11,918 nt of DNA from Nitrospinota bacterium (GTDB taxonomy: Bacteria; JADFOP01; DATKYB01): positions 1 through 11,918 of the forward strand of contig DATKYB010000146.1 of NCBI GenBank assembly GCA_035528715.1. The letters run 5' to 3'. The notes beneath the pieces were generated by a model. That model did no database searches, was not told the DNA's origin, and worked only from the letters and a program-made list of their open reading frames with translations. Positions 1 through 7,624 of the stretch are shown here, piece after piece. How positions within the stretch are numbered: position 1 is the first letter of the stretch; each line of letters starts with the position of its first letter. The position numbers were made by a program, and so were the translations under genes.

Positions 1-558
1 TTAAAAGCAGAAAAGAGTAGATTCTTGGAAATAGAGAAACAGTATAGCCGATTATTACAATTGTTAGATTTTAAAAAAAATTTTTCTTCAAAGATGTTGC
101 TAGTGGAGGTTATCAGCAATGATCTCAACAGTTGGTTTAAAATTATCGTTGTGAATAGAGGGGCCAATAGCGGGATTAAAAAAGGAATGGCAGTGGTCTC
201 AATAGATGGATTAATAGGAAGAACGGTTGAAGTAAACTCTAATACTTCGAAGGTTCTTCTGCTAACAGATTTTAGAAGTGCCGTAGATGCATTGATACAG
301 AGGACCAGGGATAGAGGTGTTATAAAGGGGAAAAATACTAATATATTTGAAATGAAATATATTCCACTCAATGCTGATATTAAAGTTGATGACCGAGTCA
401 TCTCATCTGGACTGGGAGGTGTGTTTCCTAAGGGATTTCTCATAGGAACCGTCAGTAGGATAAAAAAGAAAAAGCAGAGCCTATTTCAGGAAGCTGAGGT
501 CGTTCCAGATAGAGATCTTTCTGAGATAGAAGAGGTTTTTATCATTATAGAAAAATAG
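1..558 (+). CDS. mreC: Rod shape-determining protein MreC, C-terminal part (5' end outside window)
   Basis: The frame is open from base 1, so the N-terminal cytoplasmic tail and membrane anchor lie upstream; 185 residues are present. MreC is a periplasmic scaffold of the elongasome that contacts PBP2, MreD and RodA. The first ~35 residues seen are charged and leucine-rich, as expected for the end of the MreC coiled coil. They are followed by the two-lobed beta domain: VEVISNDLNSWFK at fragment residues ~35-47, NRGANSGIKKGM at ~52-63, DGLIGRTVEV at ~69-78, LLTDFRSAVDALIQR at ~88-101, and the diagnostic SSGLGGVFPKG at ~135-145. The gene ends normally and mreD starts 10 bp later. An in-frame TTG at 25 is not a real start, because it falls inside the coiled coil. 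MreB would be expected just upstream, from the usual mreBCD order. Confidence 0.95.
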   Translation, partial: LKAEKSRFLEIEKQYSRLLQLLDFKKNFSSKMLLVEVISNDLNSWFKIIVVNRGANSGIKKGMAVVSIDGLIGRTVEVNSNTSKVLLLTDFRSAVDALIQRTRDRGVIKGKNTNIFEMKYIPLNADIKVDDRVISSGLGGVFPKGFLIGTVSRIKKKKQSLFQEAEVVPDRDLSEIEEVFIIIEK

Positions 559-568
559 GGATTTTTTA

Positions 569-1069
569 ATGTCTTATCTGTATTTTTTTTCACTTGTTTC
601 AACTATATTTCTTGTACAAACCACATCTTTACACCACTTAGCAATCTATGGCATCCAGCCAGATTTAGTTCTCGTTCTAACAATCTATTTTTCTTTTAAG
701 AGTAAAGGTGATAAAGGAATCATCATCGGTGCCTTGCTAGGTCTCTTACAGGATCTTTTATCAAGCGGCATTCTTGGTTTGAATTTTTTTACAAAAGGAT
801 TTATAGCCTTTTTAGTAGGAAACCTAAGAAATAATATAGCAATAGGCAATATCGTAACACAGGTTACCATAATATTTTTTTCTGCTCTATTCGAAGGTTT
901 TCTAGTTATCGTCTTGTTTAAAATCTTTTTTCCCCAGGAGTATATATTAAAGATATTTTCAGGATTTGTTTTATACAGAGCTGTTTATTGTTCAGTTATT
1001 GGAATTCCTTTGATGGCTCTTTTTGATAAATTAGAAATAAAATGGTTGAGAAGAGAGGGTTTGATATAA
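569..1069 (+). CDS. mreD: Rod shape-determining membrane protein MreD
   Basis: A 166-residue, very hydrophobic protein of the size usual for MreD. Around five to six membrane segments can be seen (roughly residues 3-20, 32-44, 48-65, 70-85, 96-122 and 130-152). The family pattern is present: PDLVLVL at 31-37, then GALLGLLQDLLSSGILG at 54-70. MreD is an inner-membrane part of the elongasome that works with MreC and influences PBP2-RodA activity. The ATG at 569 is preceded by a modest purine stretch (AGGGA, 557-561). The TAA stop at 1067-1069 shares its last base with the preferred mrdA start (TAATG), so translational coupling is likely. Identification rests on the motif plus its place between mreC and mrdA, since MreD sequences are poorly conserved. 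Confidence 0.93.
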   Translation: MSYLYFFSLVSTIFLVQTTSLHHLAIYGIQPDLVLVLTIYFSFKSKGDKGIIIGALLGLLQDLLSSGILGLNFFTKGFIAFLVGNLRNNIAIGNIVTQVTIIFFSALFEGFLVIVLFKIFFPQEYILKIFSGFVLYRAVYCSVIGIPLMALFDKLEIKWLRREGLI

Positions 1070-2916
1070 TGATGCCTATAGAGAGTCGAAAAACGAAGAG
1101 AACCAACGACAGAAGAGAAAAGAGATTTTTATTTATGTCATTAATCATTCTCCTCTTCACAATTCTGTTGGTTCGTATCTGGTATTTACAGATAATCAAG
1201 GGAGAGAGGTTTAGAAAACTTTCTGAAAATAACCGGATTAGGATAGTGTCTGTCAAAGCCCATAGGGGGAAGATTATGGATAGAGAAAGAAGAATAATTG
1301 CGGATAATCGACCCTCCTTTAATCTTTCCTTGACCCCTGAAGATATAAAGGTCAAGGATCTTCAAAAGATATTGGATTTATTGAATGAAAGGATTCCTCT
1401 ATATAAGGAAAGGATTATAAAGAGAATCAGGTCTGTCTCCCCCTTTAAACCTCTGGTCATAAAAAGGGATATAGATAGAGATTCTGTTGCATTTATTGTA
1501 GAACATATATTTGATATTCCCGGGGTAGAGTTAAACATCGAACCCCTTAGAAGTTATCAATATAATGATTTGTCAGCTCATCTATTGGGTTATTTAGGAG
1601 AGATTGATGAAAAGGGCCTTCAGGAATCAAAAAATGGTTATCAGCTGGGAGACTTTATAGGACAGTTGGGGATTGAGAAGGTGTATGAGGCCTACCTTAA
1701 AGGTGAGAATGGAAAGAAGCAGGTAGAGGTTGATGCTTATGGTAGGGAGTTAAAACTGTTAATAAAGAAGGATTTTTCACCTGGTAACAATCTGATACTT
1801 ACCATAGACATAAGGATCCAAAAACTTGCAGAAGAGCTATTGGATAATATGACAGGCAGTATAGTGGTCATGAACCCTCAAAATGGTGAAGTGTTAGCCA
1901 TGGTGAGTAAGCCATCCTTTGATCCCAATCTCTTTGCTAAAGGGATTTCAAAAGAGGAGTGGTTAAATTTAGTGAGAAATGAAAAGCACCCATTACAAAA
2001 TAGGGCTATTCAGGGACAATATCCCCCTGGTTCAGTTTATAAGATAGTAACGGCCATTGCAGGTTTAGAAGAAGGGATAATAACACCCAAAACAACTATT
2101 TTTGATAAAGGATACTTTTTCTTTGGGAACAGGGTGTATAGATGTTGGAAGGAGGGGGGACATGGGACTGTAAATCTTCATAAAGCCTTGGTTGAGTCAT
2201 GTGATACATATTTTTATAAGGTAGGGAGTCAGTTAGGGATAGATACGTTAGCAAGGTACGCAAAGGGCTTTGGACTTGGGAAGAAAACAGAAATAGGTTT
2301 AGAAAATGAAAAGGAAGGGCTTGTTCCATCAACCCAATGGAAAAAGAGAGTAAAGAATGAACCCTGGTTTCCAGGAGAGACGATTTCTGCTTCTATTGGT
2401 CAGGGATATAATCTTGTGACACCTCTACAATTAGCAAGTTTAATGAGCTCCATTGCTAATGGCGGGATTAGATATAAACCGAAACTTGTTAAACAGATAG
2501 AATCACCAGAAGGTATAATATTATTTTCAAATCAATCGGAGATTATAGGTAGGATTCCTGCTAGGTCAGAGACTTTAAAGATAGTAAGAAAAGGCTTATT
2601 AGGAGTTGTCAATGATAATCATGGGACTGGAAGGAGGGCCAGTATAAAGAATATTCTTGTAGCTGGGAAGACAGGGACAGCCCAGGTTATAAGAATGAAG
2701 GAGAATGAACCTAAAGATAATCAAGAAAGGCTTCCCTATCACTTAAGAGATCATGGTTGGTTTGTTTGCTTTGCCCCATTTGAAAATTCTGAACTAGTAG
2801 TTGTAGTTTGTAGTGAACATGGTGGAAAACATGGAGCAAGTTATGCACCTCTAGCAAAAAAAATCATTCAGGAATATTTTAAATTAAAGAATTCTAGCGC
2901 TACAATATCAGATTGA
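1069..2916 (+). CDS. mrdA: Penicillin-binding protein 2 (peptidoglycan D,D-transpeptidase of the elongasome)
   Basis: A monofunctional class B PBP that cross-links lateral-wall peptidoglycan together with RodA. Using the start at 1069 (615 aa), a basic cytoplasmic tail (1-19) is followed by one membrane anchor (~20-40). The non-catalytic domain begins with RGKIMDRERRIIADN at 66-80, the usual RGxIxDRxG-like motif of PBP2. The penicillin-binding domain covers roughly 260-600: SxxK is SVYK (Ser322, Lys325), the second motif is SCD at 377-379 (Asp where many PBPs have Asn, normal for PBP2), and KTGT is at 534-537. The ATG at 1069 was chosen over an in-frame ATG at 1042. The later start has GAGAGGG at 1054-1060 at good spacing and forms a TAATG junction with mreD, while the earlier start would add 9 residues and overlap mreD by 28 bp. 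A further ATG at 1072 cannot be excluded. Confidence 0.95.
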   Translation: MMPIESRKTKRTNDRREKRFLFMSLIILLFTILLVRIWYLQIIKGERFRKLSENNRIRIVSVKAHRGKIMDRERRIIADNRPSFNLSLTPEDIKVKDLQKILDLLNERIPLYKERIIKRIRSVSPFKPLVIKRDIDRDSVAFIVEHIFDIPGVELNIEPLRSYQYNDLSAHLLGYLGEIDEKGLQESKNGYQLGDFIGQLGIEKVYEAYLKGENGKKQVEVDAYGRELKLLIKKDFSPGNNLILTIDIRIQKLAEELLDNMTGSIVVMNPQNGEVLAMVSKPSFDPNLFAKGISKEEWLNLVRNEKHPLQNRAIQGQYPPGSVYKIVTAIAGLEEGIITPKTTIFDKGYFFFGNRVYRCWKEGGHGTVNLHKALVESCDTYFYKVGSQLGIDTLARYAKGFGLGKKTEIGLENEKEGLVPSTQWKKRVKNEPWFPGETISASIGQGYNLVTPLQLASLMSSIANGGIRYKPKLVKQIESPEGIILFSNQSEIIGRIPARSETLKIVRKGLLGVVNDNHGTGRRASIKNILVAGKTGTAQVIRMKENEPKDNQERLPYHLRDHGWFVCFAPFENSELVVVVCSEHGGKHGASYAPLAKKIIQEYFKLKNSSATISD

Positions 2917-2951
2917 GCTGAATAATGAGCAAGTAATAAAAAGGTGTTTTT

Positions 2952-4052
2952 ATGATTGACAGAAGACTTATCGCGAATTTTGATTGGGGTTTGTTGATGA
3001 TCACCATTGTTATTAGCACCATTGGCGTATTAATCATTTATAGTTCCGTCTATGGCAGAATAGAACCGAATCTCAAAGGAATATATATAAAACAGATTTA
3101 TTGGATCCTTTGTGGATTATTTGGGATATTTTTTATTATCCTTTTTGACTATAACTCATTAGAAAGATATGTCTATTTTTTGTATTTTAGTATGATTTTT
3201 CTTCTGGTCTATCTCTTATTATATGGAAAGGTTGTAGCAGGTACTCAGAGATGGATATTTTTAGGCCCAATTTCTTTTCAACCATCAGAATTGATGAAAT
3301 TGGTTTTGATTATCGTTCTTGCAAAACATTTTTCTAATCGAAAGAGATCAGATTCTTTATATCTAAGAGAACTCATTTTTCCTTTTATAATTGTTCTCAT
3401 TCCATTTCTTTTAGTTGCAAAACAGCCTGATTTAGGAACCGCTTTTATGTTTTTCTTCATTTTCTTTACGCTCGTATTTATCGTTGGTTTAAAATTTAAA
3501 GCTTTTTTATACTTAATATTTACTGGTATGTTTTTTCTTCCTTCCATGTGGTTTTTTCTTCAAGATTATCAAAAAAAGAGATTGTTAACTTTATTAGATC
3601 CCTACGCCGATCCTCTAGGTGCGGGTTACCATAGTCTTCAATCGATGATTGCAATAGGTTCAGGGGGTCTATGGGGGAAAGGTCTTTTTGCAGGAACTCA
3701 GAGTCGCCTTAATTTTCTCCCTGCAAAACATACAGATTTTATATTCTCAGTGTTAGCTGAAGAATGGGGATTTATCGGGGCATTTACTCTGGTAATTTTA
3801 TATTTAATTTTTTTACTCAAGGCTATTGATATCTCTTATCGATCGAGAGACGATTTCGGATATTATTTAGCCATTGGTATCGTTGGGATGATGGGTTTTT
3901 ATATTATGATGAATATTGGGATGACTCTTGGAATTATTCCTATCGTAGGTTTACCTCTACCTCTTATGAGTTATGGCGGTTCCTCAATATTTACAACAAT
4001 GTTGGCTGTGGGACTGTTATTAAGTATAAGGATGAGGAGATTTAAATATTAA
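2952..4052 (+). CDS. rodA: RodA, SEDS-family peptidoglycan glycosyltransferase
   Basis: A 366-residue polytopic protein with about ten hydrophobic segments, the right size for RodA. It polymerises lipid II into glycan strands in partnership with PBP2, encoded just upstream. SEDS motifs are clear: GTQRWIFLGPISFQPSE at 97-113 (with conserved Glu113), KQPDLGTA in the middle, PAKHTDFIFSVLAEEWGF with Asp262 at the position of the aspartate essential for polymerase activity in RodA homologues, and LPLMSYGGSS at 336-345 near the C-terminus. The last residues are basic (RMRRFKY), a cytoplasmic tail. The ATG at 2952 has AAGGTG at 2941-2946 five bases upstream. It lies 35 bp after mrdA with no terminator seen between them, so the two are probably co-transcribed. 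FtsW is the alternative family member, but pairing with mrdA and the short length favour RodA. Confidence 0.95.
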   Translation: MIDRRLIANFDWGLLMITIVISTIGVLIIYSSVYGRIEPNLKGIYIKQIYWILCGLFGIFFIILFDYNSLERYVYFLYFSMIFLLVYLLLYGKVVAGTQRWIFLGPISFQPSELMKLVLIIVLAKHFSNRKRSDSLYLRELIFPFIIVLIPFLLVAKQPDLGTAFMFFFIFFTLVFIVGLKFKAFLYLIFTGMFFLPSMWFFLQDYQKKRLLTLLDPYADPLGAGYHSLQSMIAIGSGGLWGKGLFAGTQSRLNFLPAKHTDFIFSVLAEEWGFIGAFTLVILYLIFLLKAIDISYRSRDDFGYYLAIGIVGMMGFYIMMNIGMTLGIIPIVGLPLPLMSYGGSSIFTTMLAVGLLLSIRMRRFKY

Positions 4053-4119
4053 ACCCATCGTATGTTGGAAATATTATCTAACACTTATAAAGAATTACTC
4101 AGGATCAGTTATATTTTAA

Positions 4120-6666
4120 ATGAATAAATATCAAGATATACTTTCCTATATAAGAAAACCATCAAGGTATTTAGGAGATGAGTTCAATTCGATCCACAAA
4201 GATCTCAAATCTGTAAAAACAAAAGTCGCTTTGATCTTTCCAGATATCTATGAAATTGGAATGTCTCATCTTGGATTAAAGATCCTTTATCATATATTAA
4301 ATAAAAGACCTGACATAGCGGCAGAAAGGGTTTTTGCTCCTGATGTAGACTATGAATGTATCCTTAAAAAAAGGGGACTTCCCTTATCAAGTTTAGAGTC
4401 CAATCTACCTTTGAATCAATTTCATATTATAGGATTTAGCCTTCAGTATGAACTTACATTTACGAATGTATTAAATATCCTTCGCCTTGGAAACATTCCT
4501 TTAAAAAGTAGAGAAAGAAATAAAGATTGTCCATTGATCATTGCTGGAGGTTCTTCTGTTGCAAATCCAGAGCCTCTTGCAGATTTTATAGATGTCTTTG
4601 TGTTGGGAGATGGAGAGGAGGTCATATTAGAACTGGTAGATATCTATCAAGAATGTTTGGAGAATAAAGATACGAAAAAGGAATGTCTCGATAGATTATC
4701 TCAACTAGAAGGGATATATGTTCCCTCTCTTTTTGAAATCATTTACAAGGATAACAATGAAATTGATAGCATTAATCCTCAAAAAAATGGGTATCAAAAA
4801 GTGAAAAAGAGGATTTTAAGGAATTTGGATTCTGTAGAGTATCCTGTATCTCCTATTGTACCGTTTACAAAGATTGTTCATGACAGGATAGACATAGAGG
4901 TTGCGAGGGGATGTTACAGGAAATGTAGATTTTGTCAGGCCAATAGGGTTAAAAGCCCTTACAGGACAAGAGGCATTGAAAATATTTTTCATTTGGTTAA
5001 CGAAAGCATAAAAAACACGGGTTACGAAGAAATTTCTCTCCATTCTCTCAATATTTGTGATTATAAGAATCTGGGGTTCATCATTCATCATTTAATGGAC
5101 GGGTTATCTAAAGAACATATAGCCCTTTCTTTACCATCTTTAATGGTTGGGTTTTTAGATAGTGAGATTATTAAAAATATTCAAAAGGTCAGAAAGACAG
5201 GCTTCACTCTCGTAGCCGAGGCAGGTACAGAGCGTCTTAGAAGGCTTATCAATAAAGATATTTCAGAAGATAGATTATTAAAAGATGTAGAAGAAATCGT
5301 TAAGGCAGGATGGAACTCTTTAAAATTATATTTTATGATTGGATTACCTACTGAGAAGGATGAAGATATTGATGGGATAATAAGGCTCTGTTATGAAGTA
5401 CTTCATATTATTAAAAAGCAAAGAGGAAGGCTTAAGAATATTAACGTCAGTATCTCGTCCTTTGTCCCAAAATCTCATACTCCCTTTCAGTGGTTTCCTC
5501 AGCATGAAATGAGTTTGTTGAAAGAAAAGTTAGAATATCTAAAAAGGCATTTAAAAAATAAAAGATTTACTCTTAAGTTTCATTCTGTGGAAATGAGTTT
5601 TTTAGAAGCTGTTTTTTCAAGAGGGGATAGAAGGTTGGGCGAGGTTTTGGTAAGGGCTCTAAATAAAGGTTGTCATTTCGATGGCTGGAAGGAACACTTT
5701 CGATATCAGAAATGGAAAGAGTCATTTTGCGACTCAGAAATTGATCCAAGATTTTATTCGAACAGAAAAATAGATCTAAACATTTTATTGCCGTGGCATC
5801 ATTTAGATATAGGTATTAGTGAAGATTTTTTAAAAGATGAGTACTTTAAGGTTATTAATAATATTGACACATTTTCTTTGGTTCAACAGAACTTTGAAAA
5901 TAAAACCAAAAATAAGTTAGAAATCGAGCCAAAGGATTTTTTCTTTGAGAAATCAGATACACAAAATCACAAGCATAAAATTCCTGTTCAGAGGATGAGG
6001 ATTCAGTTTAAGAAGCTAAATAATATGAAATTTTTATCTCACCTCGAATTGATGAAGGTTTTCTATAGAGCATTAAAGAGGGCCCATATTGATGTTGCTT
6101 ATACTTCAGGATTTCATCCAAGGCCAAGGATATCTTTTGGAATGGCCTTGCCTATAGGGGTTGAAAGTGTATGTGAATATTTAGATTTAGAGTTTTCTTC
6201 TTATATAGAACCTGAAGATTTTTTATCAAAGCTTAACCAAGCACTACCCAAAGGATTAGAGATTGTTTTGGCTAAGAATATCCCTCTTAAATCTCATAAT
6301 ATGATAACAGAAAAGGTTATCTACAATATAAACTTAAAAATGAATAACGTTGCAAATTATGATAGTATTTTAGAAGATTACAATCAAATGATAACTTCCT
6401 TTTTATCAAATAAAGAAATAGTGATTGGAAGGGAAAAGAATGATAGTTTTAAAAAAATAAGTATTAGACCTTTGATTATAGACATGCAAGCAATAAATAT
6501 GAAAAAAAATTCAATTAATTTAGAATTGATATTAAAGATGAGGGAGTCTGATAATGTAAGGCCTGAAGAGGTCGTTAAGGAATTAAATCGGTCAAAAAAA
6601 ATATATCCAGAGATGGATATTTTATCAATAAAAAAAGTTGGGATAAGCTTAAAAGATGACTGGTAA
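4120..6666 (+). CDS. TIGR03960-like B12-binding-type radical SAM protein fused to a DUF2344 (TIGR03936-like) domain
   Basis: An 848-residue fusion of two families usually encoded together; the reaction is not known. Residues ~1-175 are the N-terminal region: KPSRYLGDE at 13-21, FPDIYEIGMSHLGLKILYHI at 40-59, and a glycine-rich NPEPLADFIDVFVLGDGEE at 149-167, a B12-binding-like fold. The radical SAM core has the 4Fe-4S motif CX3CX2C at Cys265, Cys269 and Cys272 (RGCYRKCRFCQ), followed by VAEAGTERLRRLINK and the GLPTEKDED strand typical of the fold. The DUF2344 half starts near residue 622 (PVQRMRIQFKK) and carries FLSHLELMKVFYRALKRA and SGFHPRPRISFGMALPIGVE. An in-frame stop lies directly before the ATG at 4120, which fixes this or a later start; the ribosome site is weak (AGGA at 4101-4104, too far upstream). 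The link between the domains (~580-620) has no cysteines, where related proteins as I recall them carry a Cys cluster. Probably cytoplasmic. Confidence 0.9.
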   Translation: MNKYQDILSYIRKPSRYLGDEFNSIHKDLKSVKTKVALIFPDIYEIGMSHLGLKILYHILNKRPDIAAERVFAPDVDYECILKKRGLPLSSLESNLPLNQFHIIGFSLQYELTFTNVLNILRLGNIPLKSRERNKDCPLIIAGGSSVANPEPLADFIDVFVLGDGEEVILELVDIYQECLENKDTKKECLDRLSQLEGIYVPSLFEIIYKDNNEIDSINPQKNGYQKVKKRILRNLDSVEYPVSPIVPFTKIVHDRIDIEVARGCYRKCRFCQANRVKSPYRTRGIENIFHLVNESIKNTGYEEISLHSLNICDYKNLGFIIHHLMDGLSKEHIALSLPSLMVGFLDSEIIKNIQKVRKTGFTLVAEAGTERLRRLINKDISEDRLLKDVEEIVKAGWNSLKLYFMIGLPTEKDEDIDGIIRLCYEVLHIIKKQRGRLKNINVSISSFVPKSHTPFQWFPQHEMSLLKEKLEYLKRHLKNKRFTLKFHSVEMSFLEAVFSRGDRRLGEVLVRALNKGCHFDGWKEHFRYQKWKESFCDSEIDPRFYSNRKIDLNILLPWHHLDIGISEDFLKDEYFKVINNIDTFSLVQQNFENKTKNKLEIEPKDFFFEKSDTQNHKHKIPVQRMRIQFKKLNNMKFLSHLELMKVFYRALKRAHIDVAYTSGFHPRPRISFGMALPIGVESVCEYLDLEFSSYIEPEDFLSKLNQALPKGLEIVLAKNIPLKSHNMITEKVIYNINLKMNNVANYDSILEDYNQMITSFLSNKEIVIGREKNDSFKKISIRPLIIDMQAINMKKNSINLELILKMRESDNVRPEEVVKELNRSKKIYPEMDILSIKKVGISLKDDW

Positions 6667-6727
6667 AGACGTTTTGTATTTATATCTAAGCAATGAGAGT
6701 CAAACTTTACTTAAAATTATTTATGAA

Positions 6728-6733
6728 AGGAGG
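6728..6733 (+). promoter_or_regulatory. Strong Shine-Dalgarno site for the exported repeat protein
   Basis: AGGAGG, extended upstream as AAAGGAGG and downstream by AG, lies 5 bases before the ATG at 6739. It is the closest match to the anti-SD consensus in the window; the other genes here have weaker or shorter sites. It fixes the start codon and suggests efficient translation of this small protein compared with its neighbours. Confidence 0.8.
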
Positions 6734-6738
6734 AGATA

Positions 6739-7503
6739 ATGAGAATAGAAAAAAGAAGACTCTTCAGTATATATTCTATTTTAGTAGCCACTTTTTTTAT
6801 TTTAACAAGCAGTATAGATGGTAAGGCAAAAGAGGGTCATCTGTTTATTCCTAAAGATATATATGAATCAGCGGGCTACATTCTACCAAAACCAGATATA
6901 AAAAATCGAATTGTCGGTTCTTTAGAGAAAAAAGTGGATTTAAGTGAGCAAGATATTGTATTTATCGATATAGGAAAGAATAAAGGAGTTGTAATAGGTG
7001 ATCAATATACCGTGTTTAAAATCGTAAAATCTGTTTCTCATCCTGTATCCAAAAAGGGCATAGGACATTTAGTAAGAATTTTAGGAATTTTAGACATACA
7101 GGTTGTCGGTGAAAAGAGATCAAGGGCTATCATCACCAAATCATATCATCCAATAAATGTCAATGATCCCATAGAAAAATATAAAGAAGCGGTGGAGGTG
7201 CCCTTGGATATTTCTCCTAAAAGTGCGATGACGGCATACATTGTTTCTTCCAAAGATCTCAAGACCGGATTGGGTACTGATGATATTGTCTATATTGACA
7301 AGGGATCTAAAGATGGTGTTAGAACTTTGGATATTTTTCAGATATTAGAAAAAAAAGAAGGAGGAAAGGAACAGATCGAGCCTCCTAAAGGAGAAATCAT
7401 TATTTTATCTGTTCAAGACAATACAGCGACTGCAATGATCAGCAAGTCCACCAAACTGATAGAGACAGGTGATATGCTCCTCTATAAGGGTAGATCAAAA
7501 TAA
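6739..7503 (+). CDS. Exported two-repeat protein of unknown function, LysM-protein-associated type
   Basis: A 254-residue protein with no catalytic motif that I recognise. Residues 1-30 look like a Sec signal peptide: basic start (MRIEKRR), hydrophobic core (~8-26), and possible cleavage near GKA at 28-30. The mature part has two related halves, about 58-148 and 166-251. DIVFIDIGKNKGVVIGDQY (72-90) matches DIVYIDKGSKDGV (182-194), and each half continues with a GHLVRILGILDI or GEIIILSVQD strand and ends in an NVNDPI or ETGDML turn. FIPKDIYESAGYI (36-48) and the SHPVSKKGIGHLVRILG segment (100-116) resemble, as I recall, the region that follows LysM domains in envelope proteins near dprA in some deltaproteobacteria, but no LysM module is visible. 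A periplasmic, perhaps wall-associated, beta-rich structural role is an inference. It sits between the shape genes and dprA with its own strong ribosome site. Confidence 0.8.
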   Translation: MRIEKRRLFSIYSILVATFFILTSSIDGKAKEGHLFIPKDIYESAGYILPKPDIKNRIVGSLEKKVDLSEQDIVFIDIGKNKGVVIGDQYTVFKIVKSVSHPVSKKGIGHLVRILGILDIQVVGEKRSRAIITKSYHPINVNDPIEKYKEAVEVPLDISPKSAMTAYIVSSKDLKTGLGTDDIVYIDKGSKDGVRTLDIFQILEKKEGGKEQIEPPKGEIIILSVQDNTATAMISKSTKLIETGDMLLYKGRSK

Positions 7504-7545
7504 GAACCACTCCTTTAAAGATTCATTAAAAAAAACGAGTAGGAC

Positions 7546-7565
7546 TTGACTATCTTTAAAGTCAA
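7546..7565. repeat. Inverted repeat overlapping the -35 box (possible operator)
   Basis: TTGACT (7546-7551) and AGTCAA (7560-7565) are exact inverse complements separated by 8 bp, so one arm is the -35 box and the other lies in the promoter spacer. The inner palindrome CTTTAAAG (7554-7561) also occurs at 7513-7520, 41 bp upstream. A dimeric repressor site is possible, but with arms this short in AT-rich DNA chance is a fair alternative. Confidence 0.4.
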
Positions 7566-7573
7566 TGTATAAT
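7546..7573 (+). promoter_or_regulatory. Sigma70-type promoter for the dprA-smg-topA-trmFO operon
   Basis: A -35 box TTGACT (7546-7551, 5 of 6 to consensus) and a perfect -10 box TATAAT (7568-7573) are separated by 16 bp. The start of transcription would fall near 7580, giving a leader of about 79 bases before dprA. It lies in the only intergenic gap longer than 100 bp in the window. Upstream genes on the same strand could also read through, because no clear terminator precedes it. Confidence 0.75.
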
Positions 7574-7580
7574 GATGACC

Positions 7581-7624
7581 TTGTTGAATTTGGCTGAGAA
7601 TTATTAGTAAAATAAATTCAATAA
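7581..7624 (+). promoter_or_regulatory. Potential 5'-end hairpin of the dprA leader RNA
   Basis: Bases 7581-7591 can pair with 7614-7624 through 11 positions (10 Watson-Crick and one G-U), leaving a loop of 22 bases that holds the first copy of the 13-bp repeat. The stem would start at or within a base or two of the predicted transcript 5' end, a position that often protects mRNA from decay. The stem is AU-rich, so its stability is moderate. There is no U-tract after it, so it does not look like a terminator. Confidence 0.4.

Noticed and set aside
73-85. A8 followed by T5 in mreC as a programmed frameshift or phase-variable tract.
   Set aside because: The reading frame is intact on both sides and the encoded sequence matches the family; runs like this are common in AT-rich genes.
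1042-1068. An earlier mrdA start (ATG at 1042).
   Set aside because: It would overlap mreD by 28 bp and has a poorer ribosome site than the ATG at 1069, which forms a TAATG junction; kept only as an alternative.
4065-4091. A TTGGAA/TATAAA pair as a promoter for the radical SAM gene.
   Set aside because: The spacer is only 15 bp and the -35 match is weak; in AT-rich DNA this is expected by chance. Read-through from rodA is simpler.
6667-6738. A TTGACT box on the minus strand as an antisense promoter between the radical SAM gene and the exported protein gene.
   Set aside because: No -10 box lies at acceptable spacing and no gene is found downstream on that strand.
7504-7545. A terminator between the exported protein gene and dprA.
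   Set aside because: There is an A-run but no GC-containing stem followed by a T-run on the + strand; the possible pairings are short and broken.
7572-7607. An 11-codon open frame (ATG ATG ... TAG) in front of dprA that ends inside the first 13-bp repeat, as a possible leader peptide.
   Set aside because: Its start codons overlap or touch the -10 box and lie upstream of the predicted transcript start, and there is no ribosome site. The 35-bp repeat offset also breaks the frame.
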